This document shows positions 7,578 to 18,480 of a stretch of 64,000 nucleotides of DNA, in pieces. The translations under genes were made by a program, and so were the position numbers. The stretch's first letter is position 1; every line of letters starts with the position of its first letter. Under the pieces are notes generated by a model that saw only the letters and a list, made by a program, of their open reading frames with translations, was not told the DNA's origin and did no database searches. The DNA comes from Apus apus (lineage: Eukaryota > Chordata > Aves > Apodiformes > Apodidae), in contig NC_067285.1 of the NCBI RefSeq assembly GCF_020740795.1, positions 40,150,511 through 40,214,510 on the forward strand. Direction: 5' to 3'.

Positions 7578-10516
7578 CCCCATGGAAGGCCTGAGACTGT
7601 GGCTGCAGCGTGTGCAGTATGTACCTTGTACCTACTAAGCTCATTGCTTGTGCATGCCTGTGGTGAGTTGGTGGCTCTTAATTCAGTTTTTCTCATTTTT
7701 CTGGCTCATTTAATTCTTTGAGTTGTAAATACCTGTGTTCTAGCTACCGTGACTGGAAAGCACCCGCAGGTCCTACCAGGATGTTCCACTTTCTGCCTCC
7801 AGTCTGGTGGAATATGTCAACTAAACAAAAGTCTCACCCACAGATGGCTGGGGGATGATCCATGGTTAGATTATCCCCACATGGCTGCAGAGGCACCACC
7901 CACCAGTGTAAGGAGATGGCTGCCAGGGCTGCCCTGTGGCACTAGTGTCCTGGGCCTGTGTCCCTGCTCTGTGGTCACTCCCACCAGGTTGGCCACACAT
8001 GTTCAGATGTCCTGAAGAGCTTGTGCTGGTCATAGATCCAAAGCCTCTTCTGTGGGGATTTACTGAGGAATTGAGGCAGAAGGCAACAGAGGCTCTGCTG
8101 ACAGTGTTCACTTTTGAGCTGGCTTACAGAGCTTTACAGTCAGATTAAAAAGAAGCTTGATCATACAGACATCTTCCTAAAACTCGCCAGTTTTCCAGGT
8201 AGGCTCTGGCTGCTGCATATTTGTACACAGACATCAAGCTTTTCCTCATTTCACAATGGGAAAGGAAGAGCCAGTTGGCACCTGAATTGTTGCTGCCACT
8301 TATGAGGCCCTGACAAGCACAAGGTTAGTCCCTGGGTTTAACAACTTGTGTTTACTCAAAAAAGAAGTAAAAATCAATGTCACTTCACCCAGTGTTGTTA
8401 CTTGGAGGTGTTATTGCCCCCACTTGTAACCGTGGCTCCTGCCTCTGTACTGCTTATGCTTTATGCGGCCTTCATCTTCCCCAGTTCATTCAATAAACTG
8501 GGGTCAGAGAGCACATGAAGAGCATGTTGGTGTTGCAGCCACCATGGTGGCTCTACAGGTGACACATATTCCCACATGCACAGGCTGGAAGAAATGGAGA
8601 CATTTGTACCTGCCCTGTGTCAGTGAGTGTCTGTCCTAGATGGGCAGGAGCAGAATGGGTACAGATTTCTGTTGAATAAACTTGGCAGCAAAACAGACTC
8701 TTGCCAGTGTTTTCTGTGCATGAGAAGGAGGACAGATGTGTCAGAATTGCACCCTATGTTTCTCTCCCCTCTTTCTTCTGGTTGAGAAACTCTCAGGAGT
8801 GAGCACAGAGAATTAATGGGCTGTAACAAATAGCCTGGGCTGCAGGTGAAGGCAAATTCCAGAGGGTCAGGCCAAATCAGACAACCAGAAGACATGGCTA
8901 GATACCCTTTGACAAACTATTAATAAGGCTTTAAAAGAAAGGTTTATTTGACTGTTATAAGGACTGACACCCATCAGTGCTGAACAGCAGACTTAAAAAG
9001 CACACACAAAGAAATCAACCTCGCTCTCTCTCTGAATATTTGTCTGAGGGAGGTGGGTACAGACGAGTAATGATCATTCAGTTGAGGAACTCAAATCAGT
9101 GCTGGTTCTTTGGATGCTGCACTGGCAGTAAAAGAATGAGACAATTTCTACACTGAACACCTGTACATCTTGGTTTAGTTAAATCAGCCCTTGTACACCT
9201 TGCAGCTCTGTCTTGTTAGTGGTTTTATTTACTAATTTTCAATACCTACAATTAGTGTTATCACACTGGGAACAAGACGCTGATACATCAAGTTAAAAGG
9301 CACTTCTCACAGGATTCCAAGTCCTTGGACAACCCAGCAAAACCACTCAAAGTACGAGGAGAACAACCAGGATGTTGTGACACAGAACATCCTCTGCAGC
9401 ACAAGGGACACAATAGAAATGCATTTCTTAGAGCCCCCTCCTTGAAGCTCACCCTGTGCTGACTCTGGTGATCAAGCCAAGATGTTGTGAAACATTTTGT
9501 CACAGGTCTCATTGGGTCCGGTTGCCAAAACACTTGGTTTGTTGGTGGGTTGGTTCCTTTTTGTGGCTTCTGGGTTTTTTCCTGCCTGCCAAAACCAAGC
9601 AGCCTCAAGGCCCCAAGGGTTGTTTCATCAGCAGGAAGCCAGAGCTTCCAGGACATTTCCCTGCTTTTGGCATCCTTACCTTCATGAGGAAGAGCCCTCA
9701 TTCTGAGCACCGAGCAAGGCAATTTAAAAAACCAAGCTGCCTTATAATGGTAGAAAGACAGGTAAGCTTGGGAAAAGTTCTGCTGCTAGAGTGCTTGTTC
9801 TGCTCTAGTTTTGAGCATATTAAGAAAGAAGCAAAGAGCTGTTGAAAAGCAGTGATGTTTGGGGGGGTCGGTGTGGGGGGGAGGGGTATTACACACACTA
9901 AAACACTGCAACCTCCCTCCATGAAACACTGTTACAGGACACCCAAAATATCAGATCTCCATTCTCATTTGAGGAAATGAAAGTGCAGACACGGTACCAT
10001 GCTTTTCAGAGGGTAAGATTAGAAATAAATACATATTAAAGAGAGATAGATCAAAGATGAACAGAAAATGACTTGCCAGGATTGTGAGCACTTCCTCTTG
10101 AAACACCACTTGGTCAGAAGACACCAACTGCTCATGGCCACAGTCAGCTGCCACTTGGTGAGAACAGCTGAACTGCCAAATTTTTAGCCTGACTATTAGA
10201 GCCGTTAACTAGAAGAGATTGCTTAACTGGAAATCCGGCTGGAGGAGTTCTGCAGAGTATCCTCCTCAGACAGTCAGGGTTTGCAGTACATATCTTAACA
10301 CTGTGGTATCAGTTGCTGTTCTGCAGTGTCACTAGACCCTGTAAACCGGTGATGCTAAATGTAGTCCCAAGCAGTGTGTCTCTGCAGTCCTCCACGGCCA
10401 AACACTCTTGCTGTTCCCAGTTGACACCTCAGCTCCCTTTCGTAAGACACACTGACACAGTCACCTGAAGAGGCCTGTTGATTGACTTGACAAACATCAT
10501 CTCCTGACCCCAGGGC
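7578..10516. other. No gene recognised
   Basis: About 2.9 kb of moderate GC content. Open frames are short and resemble nothing known. A polyadenylation-like AATAAA occurs on the plus strand near 8492, but no exon could be tied to it. A run of G bases lies at 9859-9882. It is probably intergenic DNA or old repeats. Confidence 0.4.
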
Positions 10517-12762
10517 GCGGCAGACGATGCAGAAGAGGAAGGGGGCCGGGGCGGCAGACGATGCAGAAGAGGAAGGGGGCCGGGGCGGCAGACGATGCAG
10601 AAGAGGAAGGGGGCCGGGGCGGCAGACGATGCAGAAGAGGAAGGGGGCCGGGGCGGCAGACGATGCAGAAGAGGAAGGGGGCCGGGGCGGCAGACGATGC
10701 AGAAGAGGAAGGGGGCCGGGGCGGCAGACGATGCAGAAGAGGAAGGGGGCCGGGGCGGCAGACGATGCAGAAGAGGAAGGGGGCCGGGGCGGCAGACGAT
10801 GCAGAAGAGGAAGGGGGCCGGGGCGGCAGACGATGCAGAAGAGGAAGGGGGCCGGGGCGGCAGACGATGCAGAAGAGGAAGGGGGCCGGGGCGGCAGACG
10901 ATGCAGAAGAGGAAGGGGGCCGGGGCGGCAGACGATGCAGAAGAGGAAGGGGGCCGGGGCGGCAGACGATGCAGAAGAGGAAGGGGGCCGGGGCGGCAGA
11001 CGATGCAGAAGAGGAAGGGGGCCGGGGCGGCAGACGATGCAGAAGAGGAGGGGGGCCGGGGCGGCAGACGATGCAGAAGAGGAAGGGGGCCGGGGCGGCA
11101 GACGATGCAGAAGAGGAAGGGGGCCGGGGCGGCAGACGATGCAGAAGAGGAAGGGGGCCGGGGCGGCAGACGATGCAGAAGAGGAAGGGGGGCCGGGGCG
11201 GCAGACGATGCAGAAGAGGAAGGGGGCCGGGGCGGCAGACGATGCAGAAGAGGAAGGGGGCCGGGGCGGCAGACGATGCAGAAGAGGAAGGGGGCCGGGG
11301 CGGCAGACGATGCAGAAGAGGAAGGGGGCCGGGGCGGCAGACGATGCAGAAGAGGAAGGGGGCCGGGGCGGCAGACGATGCAGAAGAGGAAGGGGGCCGG
11401 GGCGGCAGACGATGCAGAAGAGGAAGGGGGCCGGGGCGGCAGACGATGCAGAAGAGGAAGGGGGCCGGGGCGGCAGACGATGCAGAAGAGGAAGGGGGCC
11501 GGGGCGGCAGACGATGCAGAAGAGGAAGGGGGCCGGGGCGGCAGACGATGCAGAAGAGGAAGGGGGCCGGGGCGGCAGACGATGCAGAAGAGGAAGGGGG
11601 CCGGGGCGGCAGACGATGCAGAAGAGGAAGGGGGGCCGGGGCGGCAGACGATGCAGAAGAGGAAGGGGGCCGGGGCGGCAGACGATGCAGAAGAGGAAGG
11701 GGGCCGGGGCGGCAGACGATGCAGAAGAGGAAGGGGGCCGGGGCGGCAGACGATGCAGAAGAGGAAGGGGGCCGGGGCGGCAGACGATGCAGAAGAGGAA
11801 GGGGGCCGGGGCGGCAGACGATGCAGAAGAGGAAGGGGGCCGGGGCGGCAGACGATGCAGAAGAGGAAGGGGGCCGGGGCGGCAGACGATGCAGAAGAGG
11901 AAGGGGGCCGGGGCGGCAGACGATGCAGAAGAGGAAGGGGGCCGGGGCGGCAGACGATGCAGAAGAGGAAGGGGGCCGGGGCGGCAGACGATGCAGAAGA
12001 GGAAGGGGGCCGGGGCGGCAGACGATGCAGAAGAGGAAGGGGGCCGGGGCGGCAGACGATGCAGAAGAGGAAGGGGGCCGGGGCGGCAGACGATGCAGAA
12101 GAGGAAGGGGGCCGGGGCGGCAGACGATGCAGAAGAGGAAGGGGGCCGGGGCGGCAGACGATGCAGAAGAGGAAGGGGGCCGGGGCGGCAGACGATGCAG
12201 AAGAGGAAGGGGGCCGGGGCGGCAGACGATGCAGAAGAGGAAGGGGGCCGGGGCGGCAGACGATGCAGAAGAGGAAGGGGGCCGGGGCGGCAGACGATGC
12301 AGAAGAGGAAGGGGGCCGGGGCGGCAGACGATGCAGAAGAGGAAGGGGGCCGGGGCGGCAGACGATGCAGAAGAGGAAGGGGGCCGGGGCGGCAGACGAT
12401 GCAGAAGAGGAAGGGGGCCGGGGCGGCAGACGATGCAGAAGAGGAAGGGGGCCGGGGCGGCAGACGATGCAGAAGAGGAAGGGGGCCGGGGCGGCAGACG
12501 ATGCAGAAGAGGAAGGGGGCCGGGGCGGCAGACGATGCAGAAGAGGAAGGGGGCCGGGGCGGCAGACGATGCAGAAGAGGAAGGGGGCCGGGGCGGCAGA
12601 CGATGCAGAAGAGGAAGGGGGCCGGGGCGGCAGACGATGCAGAAGAGGAAGGGGGCCGGGGCGGCAGACGATGCAGAAGAGGAAGGGGGCCGGGGCGGCA
12701 GACGATGCAGAAGAGGAAGGGGGCCGGGGCGGCAGACGATGCAGAAGAGGAAGGGGGCCGGG
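10517..12762. repeat. 34-bp minisatellite, 66 units
   Basis: Each unit starts GCGGCAGACG and ends GGGGGCCGGG. The array is 2,246 bp, which equals 66 x 34 plus two single-base insertions. Only three variants were seen: an A-to-G change near 11050 and an extra G in the units starting near 11175 and 11618, which are exactly 13 units apart. Each unit junction makes a GGGGCGG box and carries runs of five and four G. Because 34 is not a multiple of three and no frame contains a stop, several 745-796-codon frames run through the array on both strands. They are artefacts of the repeat. Confidence 0.99.
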
Positions 12763-15700
12763 AGAGAATGGCTCATTACCAATCCTGGAGATGCTTGCTG
12801 GCCAAAGGATGGTGGTTACCTTGTGTTGTTGAGGGGTGGCACCTTTTCTCTTTGCCTCCTATTTCCATTCTTCTGTGCAGAACGTGCTGAGAAGCTGCTG
12901 GAGGTCATCCTGTGGTTTATTTTCTGGGGGGTCTTCAGCTTTTCTTTGTGAGGATGTTTTCCTTACCCATCCTTCACAGTCCTCTTCTGCCTGCTGGCTT
13001 TACTGAGCACAACCCTACCCTTCCCAGGTGCCCTGGGCAGGACAAAAAAAGTATACCATTTAAGGGAAGCAGGATATTAATTATAATAATAATACATAGA
13101 TAACACGTGACACAGCCAAGCTGCTCACCAACCACTGCCTGGGGCCCAGATAGTTCCCACACAGTGATCCCCCTCAGCCAACTCTCCCCCACTTGATATC
13201 CTATGGGATGCAGTTTCCCTTTGGTCAGCTGTCCTGGCTCTGCTCCCTCTCAGGTTGTTGTGCAGCTCCTCACCCAGCACAGGAAGCTGAAGAGTCCTTG
13301 ACTTACCACAAGCATTCCTTGGCATAACTGACATACCAACCACTGTTACCAACATTCTTCTCATACTGACCCCAACTGAAAGGAATGGTTAGAAACCCTG
13401 AATTTCAAGTGAAGCCCAGCAGGAAAGGCTGCTGATTCCTGCTCCTTCACCACCCTGAACAGGCCAACAACTCACAATCCTTCATGACCCAAGTTTCACC
13501 TCACCAGGTTGTTCCAGGGAGAGCAGCAAACTTCTCTGCACTCAGCTCCAGGGAAGAGGCAGGACAAGCACAGGGCACAGCCACCTTCTGTTGTCCAGTT
13601 GCCATCCTTGAGCTCTTCCTTCTCCCATGGCTTGCACTTGGGTAGCAGCCAGCAACAAAGTGAATGGTACTGGAAATCATGGAACACTGCAATAAAACAT
13701 TTGCACTTCAGAGCACCATGTCTGGAGCATGTTACTGTGGGGAAACATTTCACCTGGGAGTGGGTTTTGCTTTCTGCAGAGTGTAATGCTCAGCAGGAAG
13801 CCTTTGGCATCAGGGAAAGCCCTGTGAGCTGTACCAAGCATGTGGCCTCTCTCATGGTGCTTCTGGTTCTTCATCTGCTCAGGAGGGGTGGAAAGAAGGT
13901 GTAGCCTCCCTCTCTGCAACCAGACAGCTTCTCTTCTGGATGTCCTGGCTTGCAGGAAAACTTTTCCACCAAGTAACACTGGGTGTGAAACCAGATGCTT
14001 CTCTTGTCTTTCAGTTCCCATCCCCAACCCCCAAAGACTCCCAACAACACTTGTGCCCAGGCTCCTGGAGCCACATTCCCCAGGGCTGGCAGGAAAACTG
14101 CAAGGCAGGTTGAGAAGGGAACAGCCCTTTTGCCAGGGGAGGGGTGTCCACATGATTCCTCTGAGATGGCACCACACCTACAAAGACTTCCTCCACCACT
14201 GCTTCTGGAAACACTAGTGCTCAGGAACCTGACACAGCTCAGGACAGCTGAGGGCCCAGGCTCTTGCAATTCCTGCCCAGAGTGAAAAGAGCCTCGTGTC
14301 TCATGCCAGGGCAGAGAAAACAGGAGCCTGTGTCAGCGTCCACATCACTCACCAGCAGGTATCCCCAGTGTCTTAGCAAGCTGCTGAGGTAAGAATGGGG
14401 ACTGAGGTTTATCACACAGCCCAAAGCACTGAGAGTTCATGGCCAAGAAAACAACCCTGAGCTGGGAAAGAAGAACCACTCTGCTCCTTCCCTTCTCAGG
14501 CACCCAGTGCTGCTGTCCTACACAGCTGCCCAGGACCAAGGCCCTGACACTCACAGATCCTTAAATAACAGACATAGGAGTCAAGGGACCAGCCTGAGAG
14601 TGGAGGTGAGAGCCCCTGTTTGTGTTCCTGGCAGCTCATTCTGTAAGCAAAGTCAATGGTGAACATTGCTACCTATACAGAAGCCCAAACAAAAAGAAGA
14701 GCCTACTCCCAAGCACACACACAGACACATCATGTCACAAGACATCAGCTTCAACACCCTCTAAAACTATTGCCATGTCCTGTGCCTGGAGAGAAGGTGA
14801 AGCACCAGAGCAGGCAAACAACTGAAGAGCTATATGGCATGATGTGTCTTCTGGCAAAGTTCATGAAAACTGTGCTTCATCAAGCAGGAAAAGTAAAACA
14901 ACCAGAACATCCCACCACATACCTCCACTAACACAGAAAACACAGGGCAGATCACAACAAAACTGGTGAAAAAAAGGAAACTCACACCCAACAACAGCAG
15001 GAAAACAGAGCCCTCCCTCCACAGCAGGAACCAAAAAGAACCAGGAACCACAGCCCAACAAAAGCAGGAAACACAGGCACAAAAAACAAGCAAGAAGAAA
15101 AATCAAACACCTACAGCACAACAGCCTCCAACACAGCCAAGATGGACACCCCTGACCTAAGCTTAAATACAGAGCTGGGGCCAATGGGGAAGGGTGGGTG
15201 GGTGGTGGGGGGGCTCCAGGTGAGGCCATCAGGATGATGGGGACCTGGTGGGCTCTGGGAATGCTTCCAGCAGCAGCTGCCAGCAAGCAGCTCTGATCTT
15301 TCCACTGCTCTGTCCTGTGCTGGCCTCCCAGCAAGGCTGTCAGCACCCCTGGGGCTGAAGGGGGAGGCAGGAGCAGCATCTCCAGGTAGGAGTGTGACCC
15401 CATCTGGGGATGGTGTCAGCAGGAGGGAGGAGGGCTCTGTGGATCCCGTGTGGGGGTGGCAGATCTCACCCTGAGGTTAGGGGGGTGTGTTCCATGAGAA
15501 GCCTTTTCCACCAGGAAACAACTGAAATGTGCCTGATCAGCTGGAAGTGCCCTCTGTGTGTGTGTGTGTGTGTGTGTGCACCAAGGTTGTGCTGCTGCCC
15601 TCGGGTACCAGCGTCTGCACCCAGCAGAGCAGGATTCAGGTGTGTGTCCTGGGATCTGAGGAGGTGACTATTGGCTTTCTTTGCCTCAGGAAGGCTCACA

Positions 15701-16661
15701 ACGTGTGAGTGTTTGGTGGGGGCCACCTTGGGGTCTCCTTTCCTCTCTGAATGTGGAAGTCTTTTGGTTGTTGAAGGGGAAGTTGCTGTGCTTGGAGACC
15801 AACTACGCTGGGGCTTGTGGTTAGAGACTTGGTTTTGTTCCTGTAGGTCCTGGGTCCAGAGTATTAGAAGGCCTTGGCCTGGAGTAGTCTGTGCTAGTCA
15901 AAGCCCAGAGGTTCAGGAAAGGTTCATTGGCAGCAGATCCACAGAGATGCTGCTGAAGGGCTGGATGAGGAGGCCCTTGGGAGGCAGGAACTGCAGAGCT
16001 CCCCGTGTTGCAGCCTGTGCTGAGCCTGGAGCACATTTTTGCTCCTCTTGAATCTCAAACCTGGATGCCAGGAGATAAAACCAACATCACTGGCTGCCAG
16101 CAGATTCAGGCAGGAAACTAGACAGCTCTTTCACAGGAAAAACATAATGCAAAAACACCCCCAAATGTTTTAATTTTTAATATATTTAATAAATACTTCC
16201 GTGATATGATGGTGTCTGGGAGTATGGAGCTTTTCAGGGGGGAAAGGAATGAGAGGAGCATTTCTTTTAGGAACTTTGGAAGCTTGGGCTGGCTCAGCAG
16301 TGCAGAGACCCGTGTGTTCAGTGTGACTGCAGAACCAGAGAGGAGTTTGATCTGAGACACCCGAGACCTTCAGCATCCATGTTCATCCCTCAGAGCTGAG
16401 GCTTTGCTGCTGGGCAGCTGGAAAAGGGTGTTCCAGCTGCAGGGAGGCTGCAGCAGAGGAGCAGGTGAGTCCTGAGGGCTGCTAAGCACCTTTCTGGGCA
16501 GAGCACCTCAGAAGCACAGCCAGGCTCCAGCCAGGGCAGACCAGGCAGGGCTGCTGCTGCTGGAAATCCAGCTGGAAGGGCTTTTTGGCACAACTTCATT
16601 CCTGCCTTCATGCCTTTGCTATGGAAGATGTTCTGCTGGCTTTCCCTGGCTTAGAAGGAAA
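12763..16661. other. No gene recognised
   Basis: About 3.9 kb without a convincing exon. It includes an AT-rich patch (13075-13100) and a (TG)n microsatellite at about 15554-15578. Open frames on both strands are short and overlap one another, with no recognised domains. Confidence 0.4.
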
Positions 16662-17330
16662 TGTTAGAAATGAAATGTAGTGTTGATTTTGCATTCTAGT
16701 GTTAGAAACGTAGTGTTGGGTTTGGTTCACATATATATATATTCTAATGTTAGGAACATATAGTTTGTTTGAGCACATATATATACTTTAGTGTTAGGAA
16801 CATAATAGTTTGTTGAGATAAGTGAGATATCTGCACATTCCAATGACACCTGGAGTGGTTTATGGGCCAAGAAACTGAGGGACTTAATTGGGCTCCATCT
16901 GGGCGATCTGAACATGGAGAAGGATTTATGGCCCAAGATAAGGCCGAACAAAGCTACCTCTATGTTGCTCCTCAGGGCAGGATGACACCAGTAGATTGTT
17001 AATTGGGAAGATAGCCAAGGGGGCAAGAAAGGTCAAAATTTTACCTTAAAAGGTAGAAAGTAAACTGCTAGAATGGAATGTGTAAACAGGGGCGGGAAAC
17101 TTATAGGATAATTAGAAGCGTCGGATGGGCTGTAAACCCTGGAGTGCCCAGCCAGTGGGGAAACAGGGGAGGGAATTTTGAGTTGGGAATAGGGAATATA
17201 AACCGTTATTCACCTGGCTATAGGTGTGCCTACTTGCTTAGGTCACCCATTCTTGCAAGAATGTAAATAAACTGTGCTTCGCTGAAGGATCTGTGTGGGC
17301 CTGTCATTGGCGCGACAGACGTTTCTCACA
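16662..17330 (+). mobile_element. Solo LTR, plus orientation
   Basis: It runs from TGTTAGAAATG to GACGTTTCTCACA, about 669 bp. The U3 part holds three imperfect copies of a TGTTAGGAACATA / TAGTTTGTTTGAG block of roughly 50 bases (16695-16815). A TATA box (AATATAAACC) lies near 17197, and the polyadenylation signal AATAAA lies at 17266-17271. Flanks are GGAAA and GGAAC, a possible 5-bp target duplication with one mismatch. The layout resembles a gammaretrovirus-like LTR. No internal retroviral sequence follows. Confidence 0.78.
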
Positions 17331-17700
17331 GGAACCAGCACAGGCAGAGCTGAAACTGGCTACAACTGCCAGCCTGTCTTCCACTGGCTTCATTCCTGTG
17401 CTTTACCTCTCTTGTGGCAGCCTGACAGCAACGTGTGGGCTGTTTCTTTGCTCAGCTGCCTCTCACGGGCAGGATGGACAGATCCCTCTCCCAGGAACTG
17501 GTCAGGGCTGCAAACCTGACAGCTCCTGTGTCTTCCTGCTGCTCCACCCTTGCTGGAGGGGGAGGGTTACCCTGTTTTCATGAAAACTAACAGCAACTGG
17601 GCTTCCAGGCCCTCCTGGCAGTGCCAAAAGGAATTTCTCACAGCACCTCACTTGTTTTCCCTGACAATCCGAGCCATCTCCCCCACTGCCCCTGTAAGAG
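17331..17700. other. No gene recognised
   Basis: Unique-looking sequence between the solo LTR and the CpG island. Nothing recognisable was seen. Confidence 0.35.
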
Positions 17701-17899
17701 ACGCAGCAGGGAAGGGTCCTCGTTTCCCCCGGGATGCTGTCAGTGCTGCGTGGGGCTGGACTAGCGTGTCCTCAGCCCTGCTAGCCTGGAGAGGCTGCTT
17801 TGTCCTGACAGCTTGCTCTGCTCGGAGACACGTGGAAGCTCTGGCTCCGCTCTGCTCTCCCCTCCCGGCTCTTCCCAAGCGCCCCACTTCGCCTTCTCC

Positions 17900-18250
17900 C
17901 TGCTGCCCGCTCATCCGTCTCTGCAACACCCCTCAGCGGGCCCTGCAGCGGGCGGCGGCGAACGGAAGGGGCAGCAGCACGGAGCGGGTCCGGAGCCCGT
18001 TCCCGGGGGTCCCGGCGCGGCCGCTCCGGGGGGCGGGCTGGGGCAGTGCCGCGCTTCCCCCGCCAGGCGGCGCCCCCGCGCGGGGCTGCTCCCGCCCCCC
18101 CCGTCCCGCCATTGGCTGCGGCCCCGGAGCCGCCGGCAGCGCTGATTGGTGGGAGCGGCAGCGCGTGCCGGCCCCGAGGCTTTGAATGGCCCCGGGGCGC
18201 AGTTACCGCGTGTGGCCGCCAGGGGGCGCCTCCGCCAGGGGCGGGAGCAG
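17900..18250 (+). promoter_or_regulatory. CpG-island promoter candidate with paired CCAAT boxes
   Basis: Very CpG-rich DNA with two ATTGG elements (inverted CCAAT boxes) near 18111 and 18144, spaced about 33 bases apart, and nearby GC boxes. Paired CCAAT boxes of this spacing are typical of NF-Y-driven TATA-less promoters. The likely transcript runs rightwards into arm 1 of the inverted repeat, but the gene is not identified. Confidence 0.5.
18213..18231 (+). promoter_or_regulatory. Strong CTCF-binding motif
   Basis: TGGCCGCCAGGGGGCGCCT matches the vertebrate CTCF core motif (TGGCCACCAGGGGGCGCTA) at 17 of 19 positions. It lies about 200 bp outside arm 1 of the inverted repeat and points towards it. 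Confidence 0.75.
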
Positions 18251-18295
18251 CGCGCGCAGAGCGGGGCGGGGGCGGCTGGGGGGGAGGGGGAGCCC

Positions 18296-18480
18296 GGGGC
18301 TTCTGGGGGTGCCCGGGCTGGGGGAAGGGGGTGCCGGGGCTGGGGGTGCCCGGGCCTGGGGGTGCCCGGGGCTTCTGGGGGTGTCCGGGCTGGGGGTGCC
18401 CGGGGCTTCTGGGGGTGCCCGGGGCTGCTGGGGGTGCCGGGGCTGGGGGTGCCCGGGCTGGGGGTGCGGGTGCCCGGAGC
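18296..18480. repeat. G-rich minisatellite at the inverted-repeat boundary
   Basis: Degenerate units built on GGGCTGGGGGTGCCCGGG and GGGGCTTCTGGGGGTGCC, about 8-9 copies. The outer end of arm 1 falls inside this array, near 18430. Confidence 0.85.

Noticed and set aside
10517-12762. CRISPR-like array
   Set aside because: Units are contiguous with no unique spacers, and the DNA is vertebrate. It is a minisatellite.
10497-12951. Open frames of 745-796 codons on both strands through the 34-bp array
   Set aside because: They arise because the unit lacks stops in every frame. Proteins are pure repeats, overlap in several frames and have no flanking gene structure.
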